A DNA stretch of 64,000 nt from Flemingiibacterium sp045635785 (GTDB lineage: Bacteria > Bacillota > Clostridia > Oscillospirales > CAG-272), in contig JAZTWJ010000107.1 in the NCBI GenBank assembly GCA_045635785.1, positions 17,566 to 81,565 of the forward strand. The letters run 5' to 3'. Shown here one piece after another: positions 8,416-16,984 of the stretch. The position numbers and the translations under genes are program-made. The notes beneath the pieces were generated by a model that was not told the origin of the DNA, ran no database searches, and saw nothing but the letters and a program-made list of their open reading frames with translations. Position 1 is the stretch's first letter, and each line of letters begins with the position of its first letter.

Positions 8416-9135
8416 TTATTGATCGGCAGACGAAATAAACGTCAGCGGATCCACATATTTGCCGTTTGCCTGCATCTCAAAGTGAACATGCGGTTCTTCC
8501 GCGATCTCGATCAGCGCGCTTTCGCCAACGTATCCGATGACCTGCCCCACACCGACGCCAACACCGACCTCGATTCCATCGGCAAGCTCGTCCGCCAGAT
8601 TCTTATAGGTGCTGTAGATTTCCTCGCCGTGGTCGATGGTCAGCGATTTTCCCATCAGCGGATCCGTCCATATGCGACAGATCACACCGCCCGATGCGGA
8701 AAGCACTTCACTGCCCATATCCGCCGAAAGATCCACGCCCGTATGCGCCCGATAATCGCTCATCGTCAACGAATAGACAGGGACGTCAATCTCATATTCC
8801 TTCGCCACGCTTCCCTCCACGGGAAGCACGAACCAGCGAGCCGATGCGGACGCGGGAAGCTCCTTTGTTTCCGCGGGTTTTGCCGTGGTTTCCCCAGCTG
8901 AAGTCTGGGCAGCAGATGTGGTCTGGGCAGTCGTTTCGGTTGTGGTTTCGGTGGGTTTCGAGGTGACGTTACTTGTTGTTTTAGTGACGCTGCCCTCTGC
9001 GGGAGGCAGATTTGCCTGCTCCCTTCGGCGAAGGGATACGGTAAAAACCGATACGCCGACGATGCTTGCCAGCATTGTTGCCAGCAAAAGATAGATGATC
9101 GTGTTGATTGAACGCTTTTTACTTTTGTTATCCAT
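8416..9135 (-). CDS. M23 peptidase with one membrane anchor (SpoIIQ-like)
   Basis: 239 residues from the ATG at 9135; a TTG four codons earlier abuts the AAAGG ribosome site and is less likely. A single hydrophobic segment at about residues 13-35 follows a basic N-terminus. A Thr/Ala/Pro-rich linker then leads to a LytM/M23 domain. The zinc ligands look intact (YRAHTGVDLSA and EEPHVHFEM), as in clostridial SpoIIQ and unlike the B. subtilis protein. It probably acts outside the membrane on peptidoglycan, perhaps in the forespore channel. The sporulation role is inferred from architecture only. Confidence 0.78.
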   Translation of the reverse strand: MDNKSKKRSINTIIYLLLATMLASIVGVSVFTVSLRRREQANLPPAEGSVTKTTSNVTSKPTETTTETTAQTTSAAQTSAGETTAKPAETKELPASASARWFVLPVEGSVAKEYEIDVPVYSLTMSDYRAHTGVDLSADMGSEVLSASGGVICRIWTDPLMGKSLTIDHGEEIYSTYKNLADELADGIEVGVGVGVGQVIGYVGESALIEIAEEPHVHFEMQANGKYVDPLTFISSADQ

Positions 9136-9235
9136 GTATGGTACCAACCTTTCATGATTTTCTGATCGGTACTATTTTTGCCGCCGTCAGGGGAATTTAT
9201 ACATGCAGCAGAAGCTAAAATTTCAAGTACAGCAA

Positions 9236-9274
9236 AAAAGATGAACGGAAAGAGGACGCTTCCATTCATCTTTG
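9236..9274 (-). terminator. Terminator of the aromatic amino acid operon
   Basis: AAGATGAAcGG and a TTCATCTT-containing arm form an imperfect stem. On the minus strand it is followed by TTTTTTGC, 25 bases past the aroA stop. Confidence 0.7.
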
Positions 9275-9298
9275 CTTCAAAGTTCGTGTTTTGGGGTT

Positions 9299-10507
9299 TC
9301 AAACTTCCTCTACCGCGATGTTCAAAAGCTTCAAATGCTCAAAAAAGTCGGGGTAGCTCTTTGCAACCGCCTCCGCTCCGTCCAGCTCGCCGCCTGTCAG
9401 CGTTAGGAGCACCGAAAGTGCCATCACGATCCGATGGTCGCCATGCCCGAAAAGACATGCGTTCGGTGTATGGAATGCGGTCGGCTCGATCACCACGGAA
9501 TCTTCGTAAACGTGGACCGTTGTTCCGAATTTTCGCAGTTCCTTTGCCATCACCTCTGCTCGGTCGCTTTCCTTGATCTTCAGCCGCTTGGTTCCGTGAA
9601 AGATGCCGCCCTGCTTTGCCGCCGCCACCGCAAAAAGGATGGGCGCAAGGTCGGGGCAGTTTCCAAGTTGAAGTGTCGGTGTCCCGCCGTTTAACTGTAC
9701 AAAATAATCGCGGTAGACGGCGTCTCCCTGAAGGCTGTCTTGATTTAGACCGCTTATTTGCACGTCTCCGCCGAAAAGATTCAGCGCATCGGGGAAAGCC
9801 GCTCCCGAGGCATCGCCCTCCACAACCACGTCGGCAGCTTTGTATGCCTGACCGCCGCTGATTTTTAAGGTATTCTCATCCTTCCACTTGACAGAAACGC
9901 CAAAGCTGTCAAGTGCAGAGACGGTCATATTCAAGTAGGAACGGCTTTCCACCGGAGGAAGAATATGAACAGTGCTGTCCTCCTCCGCCAAAGGAAGGGC
10001 AAACAGCAAGCCGCTGATAAACTGACTGCTGATATTGCCGTCCAGCGTATAATCGCCGCTCTTTAAGGGGCCGCAAACCGTGATCTGCCACCCATTTGAT
10101 GTATATACAAGCCCTTTTTCTCGGAACAGCTTTTCAAAAACGGTCATCGGTCGCCGCATCAATCCCCTGGCACCTTGAAATACAGCGGTGTTGCCCGACA
10201 GCATCGCAGCGGGAACTAAAAAACGAAGTGTGCTTCCGCTTTCGCGGCAATAGAGAGGCGTCTGCGGCGTTGCTTTTTTGATATTGCATCCGTATACCGT
10301 GATGTCATCGCCTTGCAGTTTTGTCTTTACCCCCAAGGCATGCAGACAGTCCAGCGTTGCCAGCACGTCATCGCATTTCGAAATTCCGCGAATGACGCTG
10401 ATCCCATCAGCAAAAGCCGCCGCGATCAGCAATCTGTGCGCCATGCTTTTGGATGGCGGTGCCGCGATTTTTCCCTTGGCAATTCCGGGGGTGATCCTTA
10501 TTCTCAT
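9299..10507 (-). CDS. aroA: 3-phosphoshikimate 1-carboxyvinyltransferase (EPSP synthase)
   Basis: 402 residues. Signatures include APPSKSMAHRLLIAAAFA (substrate-binding Lys, Ser and Arg), CRESGSTLRFLVP, GNISSQFISGLLFALP, KIKESDRAEVMAKEL and the C-terminal DHRIVMALSVL. It joins phosphoenolpyruvate to shikimate 3-phosphate in the step before chorismate synthase. It is the last gene of the operon and overlaps aroE-aroK by four bases. No aroC is present in the operon. Confidence 0.96.
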   Translation of the reverse strand: MRIRITPGIAKGKIAAPPSKSMAHRLLIAAAFADGISVIRGISKCDDVLATLDCLHALGVKTKLQGDDITVYGCNIKKATPQTPLYCRESGSTLRFLVPAAMLSGNTAVFQGARGLMRRPMTVFEKLFREKGLVYTSNGWQITVCGPLKSGDYTLDGNISSQFISGLLFALPLAEEDSTVHILPPVESRSYLNMTVSALDSFGVSVKWKDENTLKISGGQAYKAADVVVEGDASGAAFPDALNLFGGDVQISGLNQDSLQGDAVYRDYFVQLNGGTPTLQLGNCPDLAPILFAVAAAKQGGIFHGTKRLKIKESDRAEVMAKELRKFGTTVHVYEDSVVIEPTAFHTPNACLFGHGDHRIVMALSVLLTLTGGELDGAEAVAKSYPDFFEHLKLLNIAVEEV

Positions 10508-11742
10508 GACTCAAATTCTCCGATGATTTTATTTGCATATTCCTGCGCGCCACCCTCTGCGGTGATCATCACATCCGCTGCGGATGCATAAATTTTACGC
10601 CGTTCGTTATAACGCGCGGCAAGCGCCTCATTGGTGCTTGAAAGAGGGCGGTCATCCGTCGGGATCAGCTCATCAAGCGGTCGGTCGATCAAGTAGATAC
10701 GGCCGTTCTTTTTCAGCGCATCCACGTTATCCTCGCGCAGCGGAACGCCGCCGCCCGTGGCAATCACCGCGCCCGTTTTTGCCGCCACCTCACGTATGAC
10801 CTCGCATTCGATGGCGCGGAACTCCGCCTTGCCCTCTTTTTCAAAAATTGCGGGGATGCTCATGCCGACTTTTTCTTCAATGAGGCTGTCCGTGTCGATA
10901 AATTCGCGGTCAAAATGCTCGGCAATCAGCCTTCCCACGGTGCTTTTTCCCGATGCGGGCATGCCGATCAGCACGATGTTCTCTTTTTGCCGCTTGATCT
11001 TTTCAAAAACCGCATCCAAAACTTCGGGAGCGAAGGTGCTGTCCGTGAAAATTTCCGATGCCTTCACGCCCTGGGCAACCAGCATATACAGACCGCCTTC
11101 CGCGGCAATTCCCCTCGCTTTCGCATTTGCAACAAGCGATGTCCGCAGAGAATTGTAGACCGCATCGATCACGCCGATCAGCTTCGGGAACGCGGTCACA
11201 TCCGCCGCTTCGCCGTATATATTCGGGAACATTCCCACGGGAGTCGTATTGATGATGATCTCCGCATCCGTGTGGTTTTGATACAGCTCCTCGTAGCTCA
11301 CCGCACCATCCTTGCCGCTTCTGGAAACTGTAACGATCTCGCGCGCAAGCAGCGCCTTTGAAACGGCATACGCCGTCTTGGAGGTTCCACCCGTGCCGAG
11401 AATAACTGCTTTTTTACCCTTCATATCAATGCCTGCATGGGATAAAAGCGCACACATGCCAAAGAAATCCGTATTGTATCCGTACAGCTTGCCCTCGCGA
11501 TTGACGATGGTGTTGACCGCGCCGATGGATCTTGCATGCTCATCAATGAAATGCAGATAGGGTATCACAAGCTCCTTATAGGGAATGGTCACATTGATCG
11601 CCAGAAAATCACGCGCTGTCATAAAATCGTGCAGACCGTCCCGCGGAATTTCCTTGATCTCATATTCATAATCCGCCAGAGCATTGTGGATTTCCTTTGA
11701 AAAGCTGTGCTTCAAATGCTCTCCGATGCAACCGTATTTCAT
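10504..11742 (-). CDS. Fused shikimate dehydrogenase and shikimate kinase
   Basis: 412 residues from the ATG at 11742 (AAGGAAA upstream; the ATGA overlap with aroB supports this start). Residues 1 to about 250 are AroE: KHSFSKEIHNAL, INVTIPYK, NTDFFG, NADP-binding LGTGGTSKTAYAV and a C-terminal YMLVAQG motif. Residues from about 252 are AroK: P-loop GMPASGKSTVGRLIAE, DTDSLIE, FRAIECEVI and IATGGGVPLR. The protein should carry out two consecutive steps, dehydroshikimate to shikimate to shikimate 3-phosphate, in the cytoplasm. I would call it aroE-aroK. Confidence 0.94.
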   Translation of the reverse strand: MKYGCIGEHLKHSFSKEIHNALADYEYEIKEIPRDGLHDFMTARDFLAINVTIPYKELVIPYLHFIDEHARSIGAVNTIVNREGKLYGYNTDFFGMCALLSHAGIDMKGKKAVILGTGGTSKTAYAVSKALLAREIVTVSRSGKDGAVSYEELYQNHTDAEIIINTTPVGMFPNIYGEAADVTAFPKLIGVIDAVYNSLRTSLVANAKARGIAAEGGLYMLVAQGVKASEIFTDSTFAPEVLDAVFEKIKRQKENIVLIGMPASGKSTVGRLIAEHFDREFIDTDSLIEEKVGMSIPAIFEKEGKAEFRAIECEVIREVAAKTGAVIATGGGVPLREDNVDALKKNGRIYLIDRPLDELIPTDDRPLSSTNEALAARYNERRKIYASAADVMITAEGGAQEYANKIIGEFES

Positions 11743-12758
11743 ATAATCGTTTCCTTTTTGACGTGCTGACCAAATGCTTCTATGGTCATCTTTTCGATCC
11801 GATATGTGCCGACCGTATCGACAAAGATCGCGTCCACCATGCCGTTTGCACATTTTTTATCGTGAATGACAAATTCCAACGCCTTATCCGTATCATAGGA
11901 GGTTTGCACGGGCAGACCGAGCTTTTCAAGAACGGAGAGCAATCTGCCTCGTACCGCCGCCGAGCACATCGGAAGCATGCCAAGCGCCACGCACTCGCCG
12001 TGATATAAGTCCGCCATGCCCATCTGCGCCTCAATTCCATGGCCGAGTGTGTGACCGAAGTTCAGAATTTTGCGCAAATCGCTTTCCCTCTCATCCGCTT
12101 CCACAACGGATTTTTTAATCATCAGAGAGCGCAGAATGATGTCCTCTAAATTTTCTTTGGTCATGCCTTCCCTTTCGAATACGGAAAACAGCGCCGCATC
12201 CGAGGTAAGCGACATTTTAACCGACTCGGCAAGTCCTGCCGCGATCTGTCTTTTCTGAAGCGTAGCAAGCGTTTCTGTGTCGATCAAAACACATTTCGGC
12301 TGATAAAACGCGCCGATGATATTTTTCGTACCACCAAGATTGATCGCGCATTTGCCGCCGATGGAGGAATCCACCTGAGCAAGAAGCGTGGTGGGGACCT
12401 GATAAAAATCAATGCCGCGCATATAGGTTGCCGCCGCAAATCCGCCAAGATCGCCCACAACACCGCCGCCCACCGATACAAGTGCATCGAAGCGTGTGAT
12501 GTCAAATTCCATCATCGCCTGCAGTACCGTTTCCAGCGTTTTCATGCTCTTTGAACCTTCTCCTTCCGCAACGGTAAAGATCATGCTGTCACGAGCCTTT
12601 TTTTGAATGCACGCGGCATATTCTTTCGGAACGCCGGCATCGGTGAGGATGAATACCCTTCTATTTAAGTTCAGCAATTCTCCCGCGCGGGCAAGCAGAC
12701 CTTTGCCCACATGGATGTCGTAGCTTCTATTGCCGAGATCCATTCTCAGACTGTTCAT
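11739..12758 (-). CDS. aroB: 3-dehydroquinate synthase
   Basis: 339 residues. Signatures are SVGGGVVGDLGGFAAATYMRG (NAD and metal region), PTTLLAQVDSSIGGKCAINLGGTKNIIGAFYQPK, and ILNFGHTLGHGIEA (zinc ligands). It converts DAHP to 3-dehydroquinate. It overlaps pheA upstream and aroE-aroK downstream by four bases each, so translation of the operon is probably coupled throughout. Confidence 0.96.
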   Translation of the reverse strand: MNSLRMDLGNRSYDIHVGKGLLARAGELLNLNRRVFILTDAGVPKEYAACIQKKARDSMIFTVAEGEGSKSMKTLETVLQAMMEFDITRFDALVSVGGGVVGDLGGFAAATYMRGIDFYQVPTTLLAQVDSSIGGKCAINLGGTKNIIGAFYQPKCVLIDTETLATLQKRQIAAGLAESVKMSLTSDAALFSVFEREGMTKENLEDIILRSLMIKKSVVEADERESDLRKILNFGHTLGHGIEAQMGMADLYHGECVALGMLPMCSAAVRGRLLSVLEKLGLPVQTSYDTDKALEFVIHDKKCANGMVDAIFVDTVGTYRIEKMTIEAFGQHVKKETII

Positions 12759-13849
12759 ACTGCCGTCTCCTTTTTGAATATGCCCGCTGTTTTCAGCTTA
12801 TCGCAGCAGGATTTTAGCTCCATTAACATTTCGCTGCCGCTTTCGGTGGCGATGTTGCCCTCCACCTCAACATAGAAATAATACTGCCAAAGCAGCTCCT
12901 TCATGGGGCGGCTTCGCAGGGAGATCATGTTGAATCCGTGCTTTCCGATGATGTCAATGGCTTTTGCAAGCGCGCCCGCCTCGTTGCGAACGGTGAACAT
13001 TAAGATCGTGTGAACGTCTTTTTCATCGGTGAGATCGGTGTTTTGAGCCCTTGAGAGCACCGCAAATCGGGTAGTATTGTTTTTGCTGGTATTGATATTC
13101 TTTTCCAGCACGCAAAGCCCGAATAATTCCGCGGCTTCTGCGCTGGCGATGGCAGCAACCGATCGGTCTCCAAGCTTTGCCACATGCTTTGCCGCCAATG
13201 CGGTATTGACGTACTCGTGCCCAATAAATCCCTTATCCTTCAAATAATCCGCGCACTGTCCGAGTGCCTGCGGATGGCTGATCACCTCTTTGATGTCAGA
13301 AAGCTTGGCTCCGGGAACAGCAAGCAGGTCCTGCGATACCGCAAGGTCCATCATGCTATTGACATAAAGCGAACCGGAAAAGATGGAATCCGTAACCTGC
13401 GCCACCTCTCCGTTGCAGCTGTTCTCCACGGGGAGAACAACACAGTCGCATTCTCCGTCAACCACCGAAGCATACGCGGCGGCAAAATCGGGATAAGCGA
13501 TCTTGCGCGCAGAGGGAAACAGCTTTCCCGTGGCGATGTGAGCAAAAGCGCCCTCCGTGCCGGAGTAGGCAACCTTCATGCCCGACATCAGCCGATCCTG
13601 ATATGCCTTTGACAAAGACATGCATCCGTTGAGAAATTCCACATAATATTCGCGAAGGATCTTGTCCTCCACCAGCTCGGAATTCCGTCGGATCACTTCT
13701 TCCTCTCTCGCCGGATCATGAATCTTTAGCCCATGCTCCTTTTTATATGCACCGACAATCTCTGCCGCGCGCATGCGCTTGCAGAACAGCTCTGCCATTT
13801 TTGCGTCGGCTTCGTTGATTATTTTTCGTGCTTCTTCCAGTGAACTCAT
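12755..13849 (-). CDS. pheA: Bifunctional chorismate mutase/prephenate dehydratase
   Basis: 364 residues in the usual order: AroQ-type chorismate mutase (1-90; RMRAAEIVGAYKKEHGLKI), prephenate dehydratase (about 91-270; YSGTEGAFAHIA, LPVENSCNGEV, and NTTRFAVL with its essential Thr), and a C-terminal ACT domain (GALAKAIDIIGKHGFNMISLRSRP) that normally senses phenylalanine. It commits chorismate to phenylalanine. It sits 22 bases after aroF. Confidence 0.96.
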   Translation of the reverse strand: MSSLEEARKIINEADAKMAELFCKRMRAAEIVGAYKKEHGLKIHDPAREEEVIRRNSELVEDKILREYYVEFLNGCMSLSKAYQDRLMSGMKVAYSGTEGAFAHIATGKLFPSARKIAYPDFAAAYASVVDGECDCVVLPVENSCNGEVAQVTDSIFSGSLYVNSMMDLAVSQDLLAVPGAKLSDIKEVISHPQALGQCADYLKDKGFIGHEYVNTALAAKHVAKLGDRSVAAIASAEAAELFGLCVLEKNINTSKNNTTRFAVLSRAQNTDLTDEKDVHTILMFTVRNEAGALAKAIDIIGKHGFNMISLRSRPMKELLWQYYFYVEVEGNIATESGSEMLMELKSCCDKLKTAGIFKKETAV

Positions 13850-13871
13850 ACCGTATGCATGCTCCTTGATT

Positions 13872-14906
13872 TTACTTATTTAATGATTCCGCAATTTCGT
13901 AGATCAGCGCTTCTGTCTTTTCCCATCCGAGGCAGGGGTCTGTGATAGACTGACCGTATACTGTACCGTCGGTTTTCTGCGCGCCGTCTACCAGATAGCT
14001 TTCGATCATGATGCCCTTGACCATCTTCTTGATCTCCGCATTCTGACGGCAGCTGTAAAGGATGTCTCTTGTGATTCGCACCTGCTCAAGGTAATGCTTA
14101 CCCGAATTTGCGTGGTTGACATCCACGATAACGGCGGGATTGGACAAATTGGTGCCGTTATATGCGTCAAGCAAATTGATCAGATTCTCATAATGGTAGT
14201 TGGACACCGCACGACCGCCGAAATCCTGATAGCCGCGGAGAATGGCATGGGCATAGGGATTGCCTTCGCTATCCACTTCCCAACCGCGGTAAATGAAGGT
14301 GTGCTTATGCTGTGCCGCCGTGATGGCGTTCATCATGATCGAAAGATCGCCGCTGGTGGGATTCTTCATGCCTACGGGAATATCCAAACCGGAGGCGGTC
14401 AGTCTGTGCTGCTGATTTTCCACAGAACGCGCGCCGACAGACACATAGGAAAGCAGATCGGAAAGGTAGCGGTAATTATCGGGGTACAGCATCTCATCCG
14501 CACAGCTGAAGTCATAATCACGCAGTGCAGACATATGCAGATCACGAATGGCGATGATGCCCTGCAGCATATCGGGCTTTTCGGTGGGATTGGGCTGATG
14601 AAGCATGCCCTTGTATCCGTCACCCGTGGTTCTGGGCTTGTTGGTATAGATGCGCGGAATGATCAGAATGCTGTCCGATACCTTGTCCTGCACCGTACGA
14701 AGCTTGCCGATATATTCCAAAACCGATTCCTTATGGTCGGCGGAGCAGGGACCGATGATCAGAAGCAGCTTGTCCGATTCACCGCGAAATACGCGCTTGA
14801 TCTCTTCGTCTCTTTCTTCCTTGACCTTTGCCATTTTTTCGGTAACAGGATATTGTGCCTTGATATCCTGGGGAATGGGAAGCTTGTGATGGAAATTCAT
14901 GTTCAC
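13872..14906 (-). CDS. aroF: DAHP synthase, class I AroF/G/H type
   Basis: About 344 residues. Core motifs are LLIIGPCSADH, PRTTGDGYKG, GARSVENQQHR, GMKNPTSG and VDVNHANSGK. It condenses erythrose 4-phosphate with phosphoenolpyruvate, the first step of the pathway and a usual feedback target. The start is uncertain: GTG at 14906 lies nine bases after GAGG, while the ATG at 14900 is the more familiar codon. The frame stays open further upstream through a leader hairpin, but no ribosome site supports a longer protein. It is the first gene of the operon. Confidence 0.93.
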   Translation of the reverse strand: MNMNFHHKLPIPQDIKAQYPVTEKMAKVKEERDEEIKRVFRGESDKLLLIIGPCSADHKESVLEYIGKLRTVQDKVSDSILIIPRIYTNKPRTTGDGYKGMLHQPNPTEKPDMLQGIIAIRDLHMSALRDYDFSCADEMLYPDNYRYLSDLLSYVSVGARSVENQQHRLTASGLDIPVGMKNPTSGDLSIMMNAITAAQHKHTFIYRGWEVDSEGNPYAHAILRGYQDFGGRAVSNYHYENLINLLDAYNGTNLSNPAVIVDVNHANSGKHYLEQVRITRDILYSCRQNAEIKKMVKGIMIESYLVDGAQKTDGTVYGQSITDPCLGWEKTEALIYEIAESLNK

Positions 14907-14968
14907 GACTAAATACCTCGTCTTTAATAAAATATCTGTTAGATAACAAAAAACCGCTGCTAAATAAC

Positions 14969-15017
14969 AAAAATCCGCATGGAATTTGATGTTCATCAAA
15001 TTTTTGTGCGGATTTTT
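14969..15017. terminator. Bidirectional terminator-like hairpin upstream of aroF
   Basis: AAAAATCCGCA (14969-14979) pairs with TGCGGATTTTT (15007-15017), with an inner stem ATTTGAT/ATCAAAT. T-runs follow on both strands. It can end the esterase transcript coming from upstream. Its closeness to aroF also allows a role as a leader attenuator. Confidence 0.75.
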
Positions 15018-15135
15018 CTTTATTCCCTTATAACTGCTGTTCACCACCGAGCCGACGGCGAAAAAACCATCGAATTCAGCGGACTTCGGCTAAAGCAGAA
15101 AAACCGCACGGATATTAACAGTTTATTCATATTTG

Positions 15136-15780
15136 TTACATTGCCAACAGCGCCGCTTCTATGACCTCTGCTAACTTCACATGTCCCGCATCATTGGGAT
15201 GCAAGCCGTCGGGACAGAATTTCGCTTTGATGATGTCAACCCTTGGCTGTATACCCGAAAGGCTCCACAGATCAATGATCGGAAGCGAATAATGCGCCGC
15301 CACCTCTTTGATCTTTTCCACATATTCTCTGAGTACCCTTCCGTTGCGGTTGGGTACGTCTTCGGAAATTCTGTGCATGGGTGTCATCACCACGATTTTT
15401 GCATCGGGGAACCGTTCCAGCGCATTTCTAAACAGATAGTGGCACGCGCCGATAAAGGTGTCCGGCGTGCGGTCACCATCCTCTCCAAAGGGAGCATCGC
15501 CGTGACCGAAGTCGTTCGTACCGCCGAAGATCACCACCAGCTCAGCGCCTTCTTTCAGGGCGATAATACGCATGCAATAATCCTTGTCGTGATCCGGCTT
15601 TCCCTCGGTGGGAACGATCTGTCTGGCGAATCTGGTTCCGCTGATGCCGTCAATTTCTGCATCCATGTGATATTTTTTCGCGAGAATGCGTGCAAAGGTC
15701 TTACTTTGTTTATCCGACGTTCCCGCGCCTTCGGTGATGCTGTCGCCCAAAAACGCGGCTTTGATATTTTCAAGTTTCAT
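15136..15780 (-). CDS. SGNH/GDSL-family hydrolase
   Basis: 214 residues from the ATG at 15780 (GGGGG five bases upstream). The four blocks of the family are present: FLGDSITEGAGT (nucleophile Ser), the Gly block near GISGTRFA, FGGTNDFGHG and DGLHPNDAGH (Asp/His). No signal peptide is visible, so it is likely a cytoplasmic esterase or deacetylase acting on a small ester or sugar acetate. The natural substrate cannot be told from sequence. Confidence 0.85.
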   Translation of the reverse strand: MKLENIKAAFLGDSITEGAGTSDKQSKTFARILAKKYHMDAEIDGISGTRFARQIVPTEGKPDHDKDYCMRIIALKEGAELVVIFGGTNDFGHGDAPFGEDGDRTPDTFIGACHYLFRNALERFPDAKIVVMTPMHRISEDVPNRNGRVLREYVEKIKEVAAHYSLPIIDLWSLSGIQPRVDIIKAKFCPDGLHPNDAGHVKLAEVIEAALLAM

Positions 15781-15802
15781 ATTAACCCCCAAAATAAAGT
15801 TC

Positions 15803-15830
15803 GCCGAGCCTCATGCTTCGGAGGCTCGGC
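15803..15830 (-). terminator. Terminator of the response regulator gene
   Basis: GCCGAGCCTC (15803-15812) and GAGGCTCGGC (15821-15830) form a perfect 10-bp stem. On the minus strand a moderately T-rich tail follows. Confidence 0.65.
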
Positions 15831-15881
15831 TGTCATGTTTTTAATCGCTTCCGATCGGTCTATAGTGTCCTAACCTACGGA

Positions 15882-16571
15882 CTACTGCAAAAGCTCAAAC
15901 TTATATCCTACGCCCCAAACGGTTTTGAGTACCCATTTGTCGCTGACGCCCTCGAGCTTTTCGCGCAGACGCTTAACATGCACATCCACGGTGCGCGAGT
16001 CGCCCAGATAATCGAAGCCCCAAACCTTGTCCAGCAACTGATCACGGGTAAATACGCGGTTATAGTTGGATGCGAGGAAATAAAGCAGCTCCAGCTCTTT
16101 CGGGGGAATATCCACGGATTTGCCCTTCAGCTTGAGCTCATACTTTTGACGGGAAATCTCGATATTGTCAAATTTAATGGTCTCGTCATCATTCTGTGTA
16201 TCATGGGCGGAATAACGGCGAAGCACCGCCTTCACTCTGGCAGAAAGCTCCTTTGTTTCAAAGGGCTTTACCATAAAGTCATCCGCGCCGAGCTCGAGTC
16301 CCAGCACCTTGTCAAAAACCTCACCCTTTGCGGTCAGCATGATGATGGGCTTAGAAGATACCTCGCGAATCTCGCGGCATACCTGCCAACCGTCCTTTTT
16401 CGGCAGCATGATGTCGAGCAGAACCAGATCCGGCTCGCACATTTTGAAAAAGCTTACGCCCTCTGCACCATCGTTGGCGGTCTTGACCTCATAGCCCTCG
16501 TTTTCGAAGTACAGGCGAAGCAGGTCGCAGATGTTAAGATCGTCGTCCACAACTAAAATTTTTGTTGCCAT
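15882..16571 (-). CDS. OmpR/PhoB-family response regulator
   Basis: 229 residues from ATG 16571 (AAGGAGG eight bases upstream). The receiver domain begins KILVVDDD and has the phospho-acceptor Asp53 in LVLLDIMLPKKDG and the conserved Lys of MLTAKG. The C-terminal winged helix ends with VDVHVKRLREKLE and VWGVGYKFE. It binds DNA when phosphorylated. No kinase gene is adjacent; the only histidine kinase in the window is at 47339-48805. A 12-bp perfect inverted repeat lies in its upstream region (16716-16749) and could be a self-regulatory site. Confidence 0.93.
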   Translation of the reverse strand: MATKILVVDDDLNICDLLRLYFENEGYEVKTANDGAEGVSFFKMCEPDLVLLDIMLPKKDGWQVCREIREVSSKPIIMLTAKGEVFDKVLGLELGADDFMVKPFETKELSARVKAVLRRYSAHDTQNDDETIKFDNIEISRQKYELKLKGKSVDIPPKELELLYFLASNYNRVFTRDQLLDKVWGFDYLGDSRTVDVHVKRLREKLEGVSDKWVLKTVWGVGYKFELLQ

Positions 16572-16715
16572 TGATATATCCTCCTTATACTTTTGATCGT
16601 TTTTCATTATTAAATATTCCTGTCCGAAAGACAGATTTTCCGCGCCAACCATACAATACCATAGGTTTGTGACGGCTATATGATGGCAATCTGTTCGCAA
16701 ACCGAACAATTTTCC

Positions 16716-16749
16716 GTTAACAATTTGACGAACATCACAAATTGTTAAC
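16716..16749. promoter_or_regulatory. Perfect 12-bp inverted repeat in a divergent intergenic region
   Basis: GTTAACAATTTG (16716-16727) and CAAATTGTTAAC (16738-16749) are exact inverted copies separated by 10 bases. The site lies in the 413-base region between the divergent response regulator and the chagasin-domain gene. A minus-strand TTGACA (16752-16757) directly abuts it, though its -10 is poor. Confidence 0.6.
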
Positions 16750-16888
16750 ATTGTCAAAGGTTTGTCACTATTCATAATTATAAACCATCGCAAACCGAAA
16801 GTGGTGAATTTTTTTTGAATAATCTTACACTATTTATTGAATTTCGCGCATAAAATCCTGAAGATAGTGCGAAAAGATGCGATTTCTC

Positions 16889-16917
16889 TTGACAAGCGGC
16901 ACAATTTGTGCTATACT
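16889..16917 (+). promoter_or_regulatory. Consensus promoter of the chagasin-domain gene
   Basis: TTGACA (16889-16894), 17 bases, TATACT (16912-16917), with TGC just before the -10. Confidence 0.85.
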
Positions 16918-16984
16918 CTATCGTGGATTTTTGTGCAATCCCAATTTTTTACAAACGATTGCTTATAATGAAAGGAACCCTCTC

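Noticed and set aside
14907..15135. T-box or Trp/Phe leader before aroF
   Set aside because: No T-box sequence of the AGGGTGGNACCGCG type and no complete short leader peptide with its own stop is present.
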